In this document: piece by piece, positions 18,465 to 29,148 of the stretch | How positions within the stretch are numbered: the first letter of the stretch is position 1 | How the letters are laid out: each line of letters begins with the position of its first letter | DNA from: Tritrichomonas musculus | Lineage: Eukaryota; Parabasalia; Tritrichomonadida; Tritrichomonadidae | Length of the DNA: 64,000 nucleotides | Direction: 5' to 3' | Assembly (NCBI GenBank): GCA_039105265.1 | Contig: JAPFFF010000020.1 | Coordinates: forward strand, 947,001-1,011,000 | The notes under the pieces: model-generated | The model's database searches: none | What the model was told of the DNA's origin: nothing | What the model saw: the letters and a program-made list of their open reading frames with translations, nothing else | Program-made: the position numbers and the translations under genes

Positions 18465-19321
18465 AGTATTAGCCAACCGTCATAGCTCACAATTTTTTGT
18501 GAGAAAATATCATATAGACGAATTTCATTTATCTTCTGAATTTTTCTGAACTTAAATGAATGAAGTGAAAAATAATAGAAAATAATAGAAAAAAATGATC
18601 GTTAAAATTTTATTAATGTTTTTAAAATATTTTGGAAAATAATTATTCTTTCTGAATGGAATAAATATTTCTCATTCTAATTCCTAATTCTTCATTTAAC
18701 AAATCATCAGATTTGTTATAGTTCTTTTTTCCGAAAATAAATTTCAGATGAGAAAAGAGTCGCTCTACTACTGCCTCGTGCAAGGCATATTTAGCATCTT
18801 TATAGCCAATTCTGCCAAACGATTCATCCCAGAAACTTGTCTTAAATTATTCCAAAAATCAAATGGATCAGTTTCTCCAAAATATATCAAGTATTAGTAA
18901 AAAAATATCGTTTTATTTTTTTCTTTACAAAAAGGGCAGCAACTGTAAACTAACGGATGCCCAACATATATAATTCCATATTTAGCAAATTTTTTAACAT
19001 TTGCTTTGAAATATCGATTGGTATTTGCGTTATCAATTGATAATAGCTATTATGGAAAAAAATGAAAATTTTCATAAAAATAATAAAAAAATATTTTTTT
19101 TTTTGCGAATAATATGAATAATAATAAAAAATTAATTATACTTTTATTAATATGTATCATTAACAAATAAATATTTATGAATATAAATATAAATCTTACA
19201 TATATTTTGAGATATAGTTAAAATTATTTCTTGAGTTTTACTTTAATTCAAAATGTATTCTCAAAATATACGGGCTTAATTGAAATTAATTTGAATTTAT
19301 AAATGACGGTTGGCTAATATT
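18465..19321 (-). mobile_element. hAT-family DNA transposon relic, internally deleted
   Basis: 857 bp bounded by 19-bp terminal inverted repeats, left AGTATTAGCCAACCGTCAT and right the complement of AATATTAGCCAACCGTCAT (one mismatch), and by the 8-bp direct repeat AGTGTAGT at 18,457-18,464 and 19,322-19,329. Eight-base duplications are the hAT hallmark. The same satellite sequence without insertion (TTTAATAGTGTAGTTAATTTG split here) is present at about 20,570 and 20,872, giving internal empty sites. Much shorter than autonomous hATs (usually above 2 kb). Confidence 0.8.
18643..18843 (-). pseudogene. hAT transposase C-terminal fragment
   Basis: Open 66-residue stretch ending in a stop. It reads ALHEAVVERLFSHLKFIFGK then KNYNKSDDLLNEELGIRMRN, matching the hAT dimerisation domain (ERxFS, then basic Arg/Lys-Asn, then LL). 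Upstream, in another frame near 18,930-19,040, is a piece with HPLVYSCCPFCKEK, a possible zinc-binding N-terminal remnant. The transposase cannot be functional: the catalytic middle is absent. Confidence 0.65.
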
Positions 19322-19329
19322 AGTGTAGT

Positions 19330-21545
19330 TAATTTGTTCATTCATTCAAATAAGAGGTCAAATGCATTCGTTCGTTCGTTCAATTCAGTTCGTTCATTCA
19401 CAACATGAAACAGAAAATAGAGTGAACAGATTCATTTCGTTCGTTTGTTCAATTCACAACAGTCAATACTATCATTCAATTCGGTTAATTCATTCAACAA
19501 GAAAGAGAGGTCAAATGCATTAATGAGAAATATTATTCAATTCGTTCACTCAATTTATTCAATTAGATTCGTTCAATTTGCTCAATAATATTAAACCCAG
19601 CAATCATGTTCATTCTATTAATTCAAAGCAAGGCTAATATTAAGGTCAATTTGTTCTACACTATCATTCAATTTGTTCAATAACGCTTACAATAATATTC
19701 ACAACAAGGTCACTAGTTTCATTCAATAACATCATTCTATTCGTTCAATAACACTTACAATAATATCACAAAAAGGTCAATTCGTTCTATTCATTTCAAA
19801 CAATTCTATTCGTTCGTTCAATTCATTCAATTCCATTTCTAAATAAGAGGTCAAATACGAGGTGAATTGTCGCCTTCTGTTTTCGATCAACGACCACAAC
19901 ATGAAACAGAAAATGGAGTGAATAGATTCATTTCGTTCGTTTAATTCATTCTATTCGTTCAATAATACTTACAATAACATTCACAAAAAGGTCAATTCGT
20001 TCTATTCATTTTATTCATTTCAAACAACATTTCATTCGTTCGTTTAATTCATTCAACTCTCAACAGCAACATTCGTTCAATACTATTATTCAATTTGTTT
20101 AATAACACTTACAATAATATCACAAACAAGGCCATTTCAATACTATCGTTCAATTCGTTTCATTCGTTCAATTCGTTTCATTTATTCATTCTCAATAAGG
20201 TCATTTCAGTTCGTTTAATTTGCTTAATATTATCATTCGTTCGTTCAAAACAAGCACTCAATTTATGTAAAATGAATTAACGAAAAATAACATTATTCAT
20301 TCATTCCAGTCAATTCGATTCTATTCATTTCAAACATCATTCGTTCATTTGTTAGTATAGTTAATTCCATTCATTCTATTCATTTCAAACAACATTTCGT
20401 TTCATTCGTTCAATCTATTCAATACTATCATTCAATTCATTCTATTCATTCAATCTATTTGTTCGTTCAAAATCAGCACTCAATTTATGTAAAATGCATT
20501 AAGGTTAACAGGTTAGATTTAAACCTATTTTTCTAACCTTATTGCTTCCAGCCAATTCAATTCGTTTAATAGTGTAGTTAATTTGCTTAATACTATCATT
20601 CATTCAATTCATTCAATTCCTTTTCTAAATACTAAGGTGAATTGTCACCTCTGCTTTCATTTAACACAACATGAAACATAAAATGGAGTGAACAGATGAC
20701 CAATCAAATGCATTCAAATAATCAAATACTAAGGCCAATTAATAGGTCAAAACAAGCACTCAATTTATGTAAAATGCATTAAGGTTAACAGGCCTCGAAG
20801 CGAGTGCTCGGCACGAGGGTTAGATTTAACCCTATTTTTCTAACCTTATTGCTTCCAGCCAATTCAGTTCGTTTAATAGTGTAGTTAATTTGTTCAATAA
20901 CACTTACAATAATATCACAACAAGAAAGAGTGGGACAATACTTTCATTCAATTTATTCAATTCCATTTCTAAATACTAAGGTGAATTGTATTAAAGGTGA
21001 GCAAGTGAATTGTCACTATATTTTTGTCACCTCTACTTTCGATCAACAGCCACAACATGAAACAGAGAAATATGGACCAATCAAATGCATTCGTTCGTTT
21101 AATTCATTCAAACAATTCCATTCATTCAACATCATTCATTCAATTCCATTCAATTCATTCCATTTGTTCAATAAAGTCATTTCAGTTCATTAATTTGCTT
21201 AATACTATCATTCAATTCATTCAATTTGTTTATTCGTTTCATTCGTTCAATTCATTCAATATGTTCAATAACACTTATAATAATTCATGTCAAATACAGG
21301 TGACAAAAATCGGGTGAGAATTCACCTCTTCACCCATGACTGTATTATTCAAATAAGAGGCCAATTCATTCAATTCCTTTCATTCATTTCGTTCAAGTAC
21401 TAAGGTTAATTCACGTTCAAACCAAGACCTTAATAATCAATAATGCTGCTGTTTCTTGTTCTTAGATAATGTAATGGACAGATTCAAATACAGGTCAAAT
21501 GAGAGACCAATTAACTACAACAAGAAAGATGTAATAATGTCATTA
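19330..21545 (+). repeat. TTCA/TTCG-rich higher-order satellite, right part
   Basis: Continuation of the array interrupted by the hAT relic. Modules seen on the left recur: the CTATTTTTCTAACC module at about 20,520 and 20,830, the GGTGAATTGTCACC module at about 20,635 and a related form at 20,980. One copy carries a small double-hairpin insertion (20,794-20,813). No gene supported. Confidence 0.8.
20794..20813 (+). repeat. Double hairpin inside satellite copy
   Basis: CTCG-AAG-CGAG followed directly by TGC-TCG-GCA. Sister copies of this module (about 17,240, 18,365 and 20,500) lack it: they read from TTAAGGTTAA to CACGAGGG or GGTTAGA with about 21 fewer bases. An outer CCTCG...CGAGG pairing is also possible. 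Confidence 0.6.
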
Positions 21546-21589
21546 TGTCACTGGGCGTCACTGGATAAAACGAAAGGAGCCATTAGAAG

Positions 21590-22005
21590 TAAGCGATGAC
21601 AATGAAGACGACAATGAAGATAATATAAAAAAAACATTATTATTATCATTGCAATTAATAATCTGAAACTTAAATAGTGAAATATCTGTAGGAAAAAATC
21701 ACAGTTCAATTTCAAGAACCTCAAAATATGAACTTCACAGAAAAAAAAATGTTCAGCATTTCTAAATATCAGAAATTCAGCTGGTATATCCATCTTTGGT
21801 AGGAAATAACAACTTATATATCCAAGATATGGACTGAGAACATCTTTGCAAAGAAAGTTCAAAATCTATGTCATCCTGTTCCTGAATAAAAAGGCTCAAT
21901 AATATCATATAAAAATATTATTCTATTAAAGATTAAAATATAATTTTAATTGTAATGTAGTAATTAATTTTTATTAATCATTAAGACTTCAATTACTCGC
22001 CTTAG
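21590..22005 (-). repeat. 3' flank of ankyrin gene, copy C
   Basis: Reverse-oriented copy of the flanks at 13,441 and 14,765, downstream of the ankyrin gene at 22,935-24,131. Contains the same AT-rich decay and no reliable ORF. Confidence 0.7.
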
Positions 22006-22934
22006 GGTTTTGCTTTGATCGGTCCTTTAGATAAAAGATCAACAATTTCTCGATGATTTTTTTCTCTTGCAAAGTCAATGGCCGTTTTGTAAAAGAAATT
22101 ATTTCAAAATTCCATAAATCATTCAATTTTTCAACATAATGAAAAAAGTTAGATTTGAATATAATCAAAAAAGTTAGATTTGAATATTATGAATGTTTTG
22201 ATTTAAAATGTTTTTCTTGTTGATATCAATGCCTTCTTGTCTTATTAATAGTTCAACAATTTCTTTATAGCCATCTCTTGAGGCATAAATCAATGCCGTA
22301 TTATTAAATGTTCGAGTTAAAATCCATAAATAATTCAAGTTTTCAATATCATGAAAAAAGTTAGATTTGAATATTATGAATGTTTTGATTTAAAATGTTT
22401 TTCTTGTTGATATCAATGCCTTCTTGTCTTATTAATAGTTCAACAATTTCTTTATGGCCCTTTTTTGCAGCATAAATCAATACCGTATTATTAAATGTTC
22501 GAGTTAAATTCCATAAATAATTCAAGTTTTCAATATCATGAAAAAAGTTAGATTTGAATATAATGAATGTTTTGATTTAAAATGCCTTGAATATTGATAT
22601 CAATGCCTTCTTGTCTTAGTAATAGTTCAACAATTTCTTTATGGCCTTCTTCGGCAGCATAAATCAACGCCGTGTCATTAAATGTTCGAGTTAAATTCCA
22701 TAAATAATTCAAGTTTTCAATATCATGAAAAAAGTTAGATTTGAATTTCATGAATGTTTTTGATTTAAATTCCTTGAATGTTGATATCAATGCCTTCTTG
22801 TCTTATTAATAGTTCAACAATTTCTTTATGACCTTCTCTCGCAGCATAAATCAACGCCGTACAATTAAATGTTCGAGTTAAATTCCATAAATAATTCGAG
22901 TTTTCAATATAATCAAAAAAGTTAGATTTGAATA
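22006..22934 (-). pseudogene. Decayed 187-bp ankyrin array downstream of the DUF3447-type gene
   Basis: Minus-strand tandem units of about 187 bp, each with the ankyrin core GHKEIVELL-RQEGIDIN preceded by NLNYLWNLTRTFN and followed by LNQNIH and a stop. The terminal unit (TAIDFAREKNHREIVDLL) closes the series. The neighbouring gene runs into this array, so its original C-terminal ankyrin region appears to have been expanded out of frame. 187-bp spacing is the same as in the 12.5-kb array. Confidence 0.75.
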
Positions 22935-24131
22935 TCATGAATGTTTTGATTTAAAATACTGTTTGAAAATGATTAATATTATAATTGCTGCATTTATGTC
23001 AATGGTTTCATCAATCAAATAAAGTTTAACAAGTGTGTAATAGTCAAATTCACATAAATAAAAAAACATGTTTTTGTATTTCATGTTTGTTGGGAAAAAA
23101 CAATAATTGTAAGATTCAGTTGCATAACGATAAAGATTATCATAATATTCATTTTCAATGTTATTTTGGAGATATTCTTCGTTCATTATATTGTCAATGA
23201 GGTAGTTCGAAATATCGTTGTGATGACATTTAATCGATTCTTCAAGAATTCTTTCATAATCATTATCTGGTGGTGAAACATGATTGTCTTCAAGATATCT
23301 GATCAGTTCTGCATTACAACTGTGAATACCATAAATCCACATCGATGATGTCAGTTCAACTCCTTTCTTTTCAATGTATTTGATGATATCATTCGAGCCA
23401 TAAAACGATGCATATTCAATCAGTTTAATATCAGATTTATCTGTCAAAAGTCGATTTGTTTCAAAAATTGATTTTTTAATGCAAATTTTAAGTGACAAAT
23501 TTCTTTGTTCTGTAAATCTGATAAATTCTTGAATTTCGTTATTTCGAATCTGTTCACATAAATAATCATCATTCAATCCTTCTCGTCGTTTTTCATAGAA
23601 ATTGGTTTCAATTTCTTTGTTCATCACTTCAATAAATTTATTGTCTTTTAACGATTCATTCTCGCTCCCGTATTTTTCAATGTTTCCTTCTGTGACAAAC
23701 CGTTTGATTTCTGGTTGAAAATATTCACAATAGTTTTTTCGGACATATTCTGAACTCGTAATTATTGAAAAAATGTGTTCATCAATTATCATCATTTTTT
23801 CTTCAAGAAGAAAGAGAAGGATTCGCTTGTTATCTTTGAAAATGTTGAATATTTCTGAATTTGAAAAATATTTTTGGAGACCTTGTTTGAATTGTCTTAA
23901 AACTCGCTCAACTTTAGAAATAAAATTCCGAGAACGATGATGATTGTTCACAATCCTGTTTATTAATCGTAATAATGCTTTAAATTCATGTTCGTCATTA
24001 ATTATTTGTTGAGTCGAGACAAGATTAATGAAATTTTCATATTTGTCGTCACCATCTGATTCGTCTTCAAGGAATTCCAGAAGGGAACTTTGAATACTTT
24101 TCATTTTCCCAACATATTCTTCAATGTTCAT
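22935..24131 (-). CDS. Trichomonad DUF3447/ankyrin-type protein, ankyrin tail lost
   Basis: 398 residues from the Met beginning MNIEEYVGKMKSIQSSLLEF, the usual start of this large trichomonad family; the frame is open 25 residues further upstream but that part is hydrophobic leader-like noise. Helical protein with LLEFLEDE, a central basic/acidic stretch, and the DUF3447 region around residues 240-330 (KLIEYASFYGSNDIIKYIEKKG, AELIRYLEDNH), which is a diverged ankyrin fold. It ends at the array boundary. Family members normally continue into canonical ankyrin repeats. Role unknown; ankyrins bind proteins. TCACATTTC words resembling the trichomonad initiator (TCA-Y-W) lie 20-65 bases before the start. 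Confidence 0.75.
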   Translation of the reverse strand: MNIEEYVGKMKSIQSSLLEFLEDESDGDDKYENFINLVSTQQIINDEHEFKALLRLINRIVNNHHRSRNFISKVERVLRQFKQGLQKYFSNSEIFNIFKDNKRILLFLLEEKMMIIDEHIFSIITSSEYVRKNYCEYFQPEIKRFVTEGNIEKYGSENESLKDNKFIEVMNKEIETNFYEKRREGLNDDYLCEQIRNNEIQEFIRFTEQRNLSLKICIKKSIFETNRLLTDKSDIKLIEYASFYGSNDIIKYIEKKGVELTSSMWIYGIHSCNAELIRYLEDNHVSPPDNDYERILEESIKCHHNDISNYLIDNIMNEEYLQNNIENEYYDNLYRYATESYNYCFFPTNMKYKNMFFYLCEFDYYTLVKLYLIDETIDINAAIIILIIFKQYFKSKHS

Positions 24132-24396
24132 TTTTGTATAAAAGTATTGAAATGTGATATAAAAATGATAAAATATGAAATGTGATATGAAAATAATTTC
24201 AATCAATTTATCAAATTTGTTAATGTCAAATTCAATGATATTACAGTGAATGAAATTGGCAATTTTAGAACCAAAAATTGTGGGTTTTGTGTGAAAGAGA
24301 GAAAAACGATTATAGAGGCGAATTTTATAATAGAAATTTGAATTAAAAAAAACAGTTATATATCAATATTCTAATCAATAAAATTTTCATTTTTAC

Positions 24397-24433
<37 letters not shown>

Positions 24434-25385
24434 CATAAAAATCCAGTTTTAACAATTGGATGTTGTGAATGTGCAATCACTGCATTAAAATTCGTCTATA
24501 TCATCATGGTAGCAAATATCTTTAAAGAATTCAAAAAATGGTCAATTTGTTAAACAAGGGGAAGATTTTTCTTTTTAAATATTTGATAGAGATTAATCAG
24601 TATTACTGCATAAAAGAAGGTTATTATGACATCATGATTACAAAATGAATACTTCTTTTGCATGGCACTAAGAAATGTATCAAGTTAGTTAGACATCTTA
24701 ATTGAGCTGAATACAATGCAGGTGAATTTGTGTCGTTTTGCTAATGTAAGTTTTTTGAGCGTGATAGGAAATTAAATAATAATAATATATTTAATTCTGG
24801 GAAAGTTTTTTAAATTATTTTTTTGAATATCATGAATGTTTTTGATTTATATTCAAAAAGTTTCTGATAATAAAAATAATAATATTTGCTTCTTTTCCTA
24901 TTCATAATTAGAAATTCTGTTTTTTCTTTTCTTGTATTAGGTTATTAAATAAAAAGGTTTTTAATTTATGATTAGTTATAAAGAAAAAGTTTAATAACTA
25001 TTTTAAATAAGATCATTTAATGCATAAAACTCAAAAAAAAATTAATAAAACAAACAATAAAGTAATTGTAAGTGTGATCCTTACTTAAATTTTCTTGTTT
25101 TAATTATTTATTGAGTGCCACTTTCTATATTGATGATAATCATTTAATTTATACTGGGCATCTATAAGAGCAGTAAAGCCTAGGCGTCATAGCAGTGAAC
25201 GAATTTATTGATTAGTAAAAAGTCTTTATTGACTTCCCTGTAACTATTTATCTTTTAGATGTTTATTTTGGAAGGTTTCTTGCCTTCGTAGCCTCTTGTC
25301 TGTATTGAAAGGAATGGCGTCTTTGGTTTTACTTCGTCTGTATTGACTAAAATGGTTGTTTCAGCAATAATCGTAATGCTCTTTG
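24132..25385. other. AT-rich intergenic region with (AAT)n
   Basis: No gene supported. A perfect AAT microsatellite runs at 24,397-24,431. The part at 25,180-25,380 is less AT-rich than its surroundings and may be an old gene scrap, but I cannot assign it. Confidence 0.5.
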
Positions 25386-25386
25386 T

Positions 25387-25503
25387 ATGATGGATAGTGA
25401 AATGAGTACTCAAAAAGATAAAACTCCTATATTAGATGATTATTTTATTCCTCAGAAATATAAGAGAATCGCTATTCAAATTTTAGAAATTTCTGAGAAA
25501 TGA
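25387..25503 (+). other. Isolated 38-residue ORF
   Basis: MMDSEMSTQKDKTPILDDYF continuing to a stop at 25,501. Composition is protein-like and GC is locally higher. There is no homologue I recognise and no neighbouring coding sequence; it may be the edge of a decayed gene. Confidence 0.2.
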
Positions 25504-26178
25504 TCGTTTATACTAATACGTTAAGTTCTGAAAAAGAGAGAACTTGAAAGCTGTTTTTGGAAAAAATGGCCGTTTCCACAGCTCCCAAAATTTGCATATC
25601 TTGCTAGATAACAATGAAATTTGATTTTAAATCATAAAAATCACTTGAAAAATTCTACTTTTGGAGATATTGAAAATGTTGATATATTTTGCACACCAAA
25701 TTTAATTTTGCGTCAGTAACAATCCAACATAAAGTTCATGCTTGGAATAATTTCATATCATAATTTTATCTACAAAACTTTATTATCCATGGACTTATCA
25801 AGCTTTTAAAATTCAGAAAAAAAGATCGTTTTTTTTTTTTTTTTTTTTGAGTGAAGGTACATCGCTTTAATGGTATTAGTATATTTTAACAAAAATATGG
25901 TTACTTTTAAATCACAGAAATATGGTTATAATATAAATTCATAATAATATGGTTATAATAAATTCACAATAATATGGTTATATTAAATGCTTTAATAATA
26001 ATATGGTTATAATAGCAAAATCCCATAAATCCCAGATTTTAATCCCATTTGGATTAGAAAAAGTAAAATGGGACTATCTGACATTCTTATATTATTTTTT
26101 TTATAAGATGCAATCAACTCCATTTCTTGGAATCAACCAATATTTAATTGAAATATTTACATTAAAATTGAAAATTAA
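25504..26178. other. Non-coding, with short ATATGGTTATAAT repeats
   Basis: A T run at about 25,830-25,849, then five loose tandem copies of an ATATGGTTATAAT-type unit (25,890-26,010). No gene supported. Confidence 0.5.
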
Positions 26179-26722
26179 AAGCTTAAAATAGGGGATACAA
26201 CGATAGGATTTTGGCAGAAAATTGAATGAAAAATAAAATGTCTAATGGATTTATTAAAAAAATAAATAAATATCGTTTATACTTAATACTAAATATAAAT
26301 TATTACTCAGTTTTTTAAAATATCTATCAGCAGTGGAAATATCACTTTTGAATTTTCACAAGGTTCGTTCGATTTTTTTGAAACGAAATATCAAACAAAA
26401 AATTTGTGAAATTTGAATTAAAAATATCTCTATTTCTGATCAATGTTGGTCAAAAATAATGTTTTATAAATAAATAATATATAAAATAAATAATAAAAAT
26501 ACCAGAAAATCTTATATTTTTACTTTTTTCAAAAGGTTCAAAATCGAACGAACCTTGTGAAAATTCCAAAGTGATATTTCCACTGCTTATAGATATTTCT
26601 TAAAAATAAATATATGGAAATAACAAGTATTATTTTTGTAATATATTTATATGTTTTTTGTAAAGATAGGTTAAAGAAAAAAAATCGTCTTTTTTTTCTA
26701 TCGTTGCAACCCCTATAGCTTA
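26179..26722. mobile_element. Foldback/MITE-like palindromic element
   Basis: 544 bp forming a long imperfect palindrome. Outer ends: AAGCTTAAAATAGGGG and the complement of CCCCTATAGCTT, both followed inward by the CAACGATAG word. Inner arms at 26,318-26,376 and 26,539-26,598 are about 90% complementary (GCAGTGGAAATATCACTT, TCACAAGGTTCGTTCGAT). No ORF. Either a non-autonomous DNA transposon or a foldback element. Confidence 0.65.
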
Positions 26723-28662
26723 AATAGCAAAAAATTGACGGACCATCTCAATAAGAGAAGGATATATAATATACATATTAGATTTATAAAGATAACTATA
26801 AAATAATTTCTAATTTTTATGCATAATGATTTTTTGTATTTTTATTTTTTTGTTTTAACCCGAATTATTCAATTTTTCCACACAATTTATAATGGTTCAA
26901 AATGGTAGACTAAAAACAGTTTTATATTGGCGATAACCGAATTTTAAAATGACCGCTCGAATTTGTTTTTTTATTTTTATTTTTCTTTCACCCAAAATTT
27001 TCTAAAAAGATTATATTTTAAATTTAAATTCTACTATTTATTTTTAATAGGTAATTAAAATATGGTATTGTAATTTTAAATTTATAAAAAGATAAAAATG
27101 TTTGAAAAGTGTACTAAAGCGGACATTATTAAAACGAGTTTACTTAATTAAAAACTTTAATATCTTAAAATGTTACGCATAATTTTTTTATTTAATAATT
27201 AAATATTTGTATAATTATAATAATTAATTTTAAAAATTATTTATATTATAAATTATTCCGAAGTTAGTTAGTTTCCGACGGTCTAAATCGAAAATCGAGA
27301 CTTAACAATTTTTTTTGAAAAAAGTAACTTTAAAAATGTGTATGGCAACTTCGAAATAACGTATTTTTATGTTTATTGTTTTAAAAATATCTCACAATAA
27401 TATCTATATTTTAATTTATTTTACTTTTTAATTTAATTTTTATATACTATTAAATTATATATATTAATATATATACCAAATATTAATATTTTTAGTTTTT
27501 CAAAAATTACAGATATCTCTCTAAATGAAAAAAAATGTAAAAAGTATTGTTAAAATTCATGTTTAACTAATTAGTATAATTGATGTTTAACGATTATTTT
27601 TCATTTTTCCTCATTGATACAGGTGTAACCAATGCTTTTTGAAAAAAAAAAAAAATGAAAGATTTGCATTTTTCTTGGAATGATATGAATGCTTCATTTA
27701 GTTACTACATTTCATACTTAGACATTAGTGTATATATTTTATCTAAATAAATTAAATTTATCAATATTCTTGTTTTGCACGTTTATATAGACTTTTACTT
27801 AATGCAATAAATTAACAGTCAATTTAGATTAATTTCATATAATAATATGCAAATATATATATTGAAATTAGTTTAGATATATATTATAATAATCTCTTTA
27901 AATACTCTATATTTGAACAGATACATATATTTTTATGTGGTAATTAAATTCAATGCACAAAAAAAGAGATTTTGTGAATGAATAGAAATGTATTGGAATT
28001 TTCAGATAATTTCAATGTAATATTGAAAAATATTGAGAGATATAATTTTATAATTCATCGTATTTTTAATTGTTCTATTATTTTGGAACAAATTTTAGAT
28101 TTTTTAAATAAAAGCAAAAATATGTTAATTTATATTTGATATATCATTTAATACAATAAATAAATGATTTAATTTTATTTGTCAATCAAAATAAAAATAA
28201 ATTACAGTAAAGGACATTTTATTTCATATTTATCTTTTTAAAAAATCATTATAATCTGTTAAATATGCAAAATAATAAATATAATATTAAATTTAAAAAT
28301 ATTTTTAATGAATATCGATTTCAAATTTCAGATATATAAAATAAAAACCCTTAAACACTGATAAGGAATCATAACTGATTGATAGTTGAATATTGACTGA
28401 AAGTAGCATGGTTGTTTAAATTGGAATGATATACCATTTTTGGAATTATTTGATTTTTTTATAATACTTTTGTAATTTAAGTTATTGAAATAAATATTTC
28501 CTTTACTATTCTATAAATATAATGTTTTCTATTAAAATATTTAACATTATTAGATTAAACATCAATATTAGAATTTTTACAATTAATCATTAAGTATTGA
28601 AAATATTTTATTTTTATAGAAATATTTAAATGTATGGTATTATTTCCTTGTTAAATTTCAAA
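26723..28662. other. AT-rich region without genes
   Basis: No gene supported. At 27,329-27,352 there is a 24-bp word (TTTAAAAATGTGTATGGCAA then CTTC) whose inverted match, 23 of 24, lies at 50,587-50,610 on the other side of the intact Maverick. Confidence 0.5.
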
Positions 28663-28667
28663 AACAC
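28663..28667 (+). other. Maverick target-site duplication, left (AACAC)
   Basis: AACAC directly before the left terminal repeat; the same 5 bases follow the right terminal repeat at 49,242-49,246. Polintons make 5-6 bp duplications. Confidence 0.8.
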
Positions 28668-28886
28668 CGTCGTATGTAGAAATCATGATTTTTGGTCTTC
28701 GCCCAAAAATCCTGATTTCTGAATGTTTCTAAACCATAACTTTAAACCCGAACATATTATTCAATTTACAACACCACTGATTCATCACCCCTTCATAAAT
28801 GATTTTCATAAATTTCATCCTCAAATCTCAAAAGTCAAAAATTGAAAACATAAATTTTATACGTAAATGATTAAATTTATTTTAAT
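28668..28886 (+). repeat. Maverick Z left terminal inverted repeat
   Basis: Starts CGTCGTATGTAGAAATCATG and ends near ATTAAATTTATTTTAAT. Without gaps it pairs with 49,023-49,241. Contains an internal near-palindrome AATCATGATTTTTGG...CCAAAAATCCTGATTT (28,680-28,720) that may fold as a hairpin at the element end. Confidence 0.9.
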
Positions 28887-28903
28887 TAAAATGAAAAATA
28901 TTA

Positions 28904-29030
28904 TAGCAGCAAATTGAATGAAAAAATATTATAGCAGCAAATTGAATGAAAAAATTTTAGCAGCAAATTGAATGAAAAATATTATAGAAGCAAATTGAAT
29001 GAAAAAGCAGCAAATTGAATGAAAAAATGC
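28904..29030 (+). repeat. Minisatellite of GCAAATTGAATGAAAAA units
   Basis: Five tandem units of about 18-29 bp sharing GCAGCAAATTGAATGAAAAA, just inside the left terminal repeat. No ORF of note. It may be unstable between copies of the element. Confidence 0.75.
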
Positions 29031-29148
29031 ATTATTTGAATATGATTTATCGGTTATTATTATAAAAAATTTTTCATAAAAGTCAAGAAATTTTATAAAT
29101 AAACGTTCTCCAAAAATTATCAAATTAATTTATCATTTTTTTTTAATA

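Noticed and set aside
17068-21317. Several FNSFNS/HSFNSF-rich ORFs
   Set aside because: Products of the TTCATTCAATTC satellite; copies are in different frames and decay independently.
16568-21545. CRISPR-like array
   Set aside because: Repeats are short, imperfect and overlapping, without regular spacers; the sequence is eukaryotic.
21548-21862. 104-residue minus-strand ORF rich in Phe and Leu
   Set aside because: Falls in the ankyrin 3' flank, whose two other copies do not keep the frame.
25840-25860. Poly-T run as a transposon tail
   Set aside because: No LINE- or SINE-like sequence adjoins it; homopolymers are common in this window.
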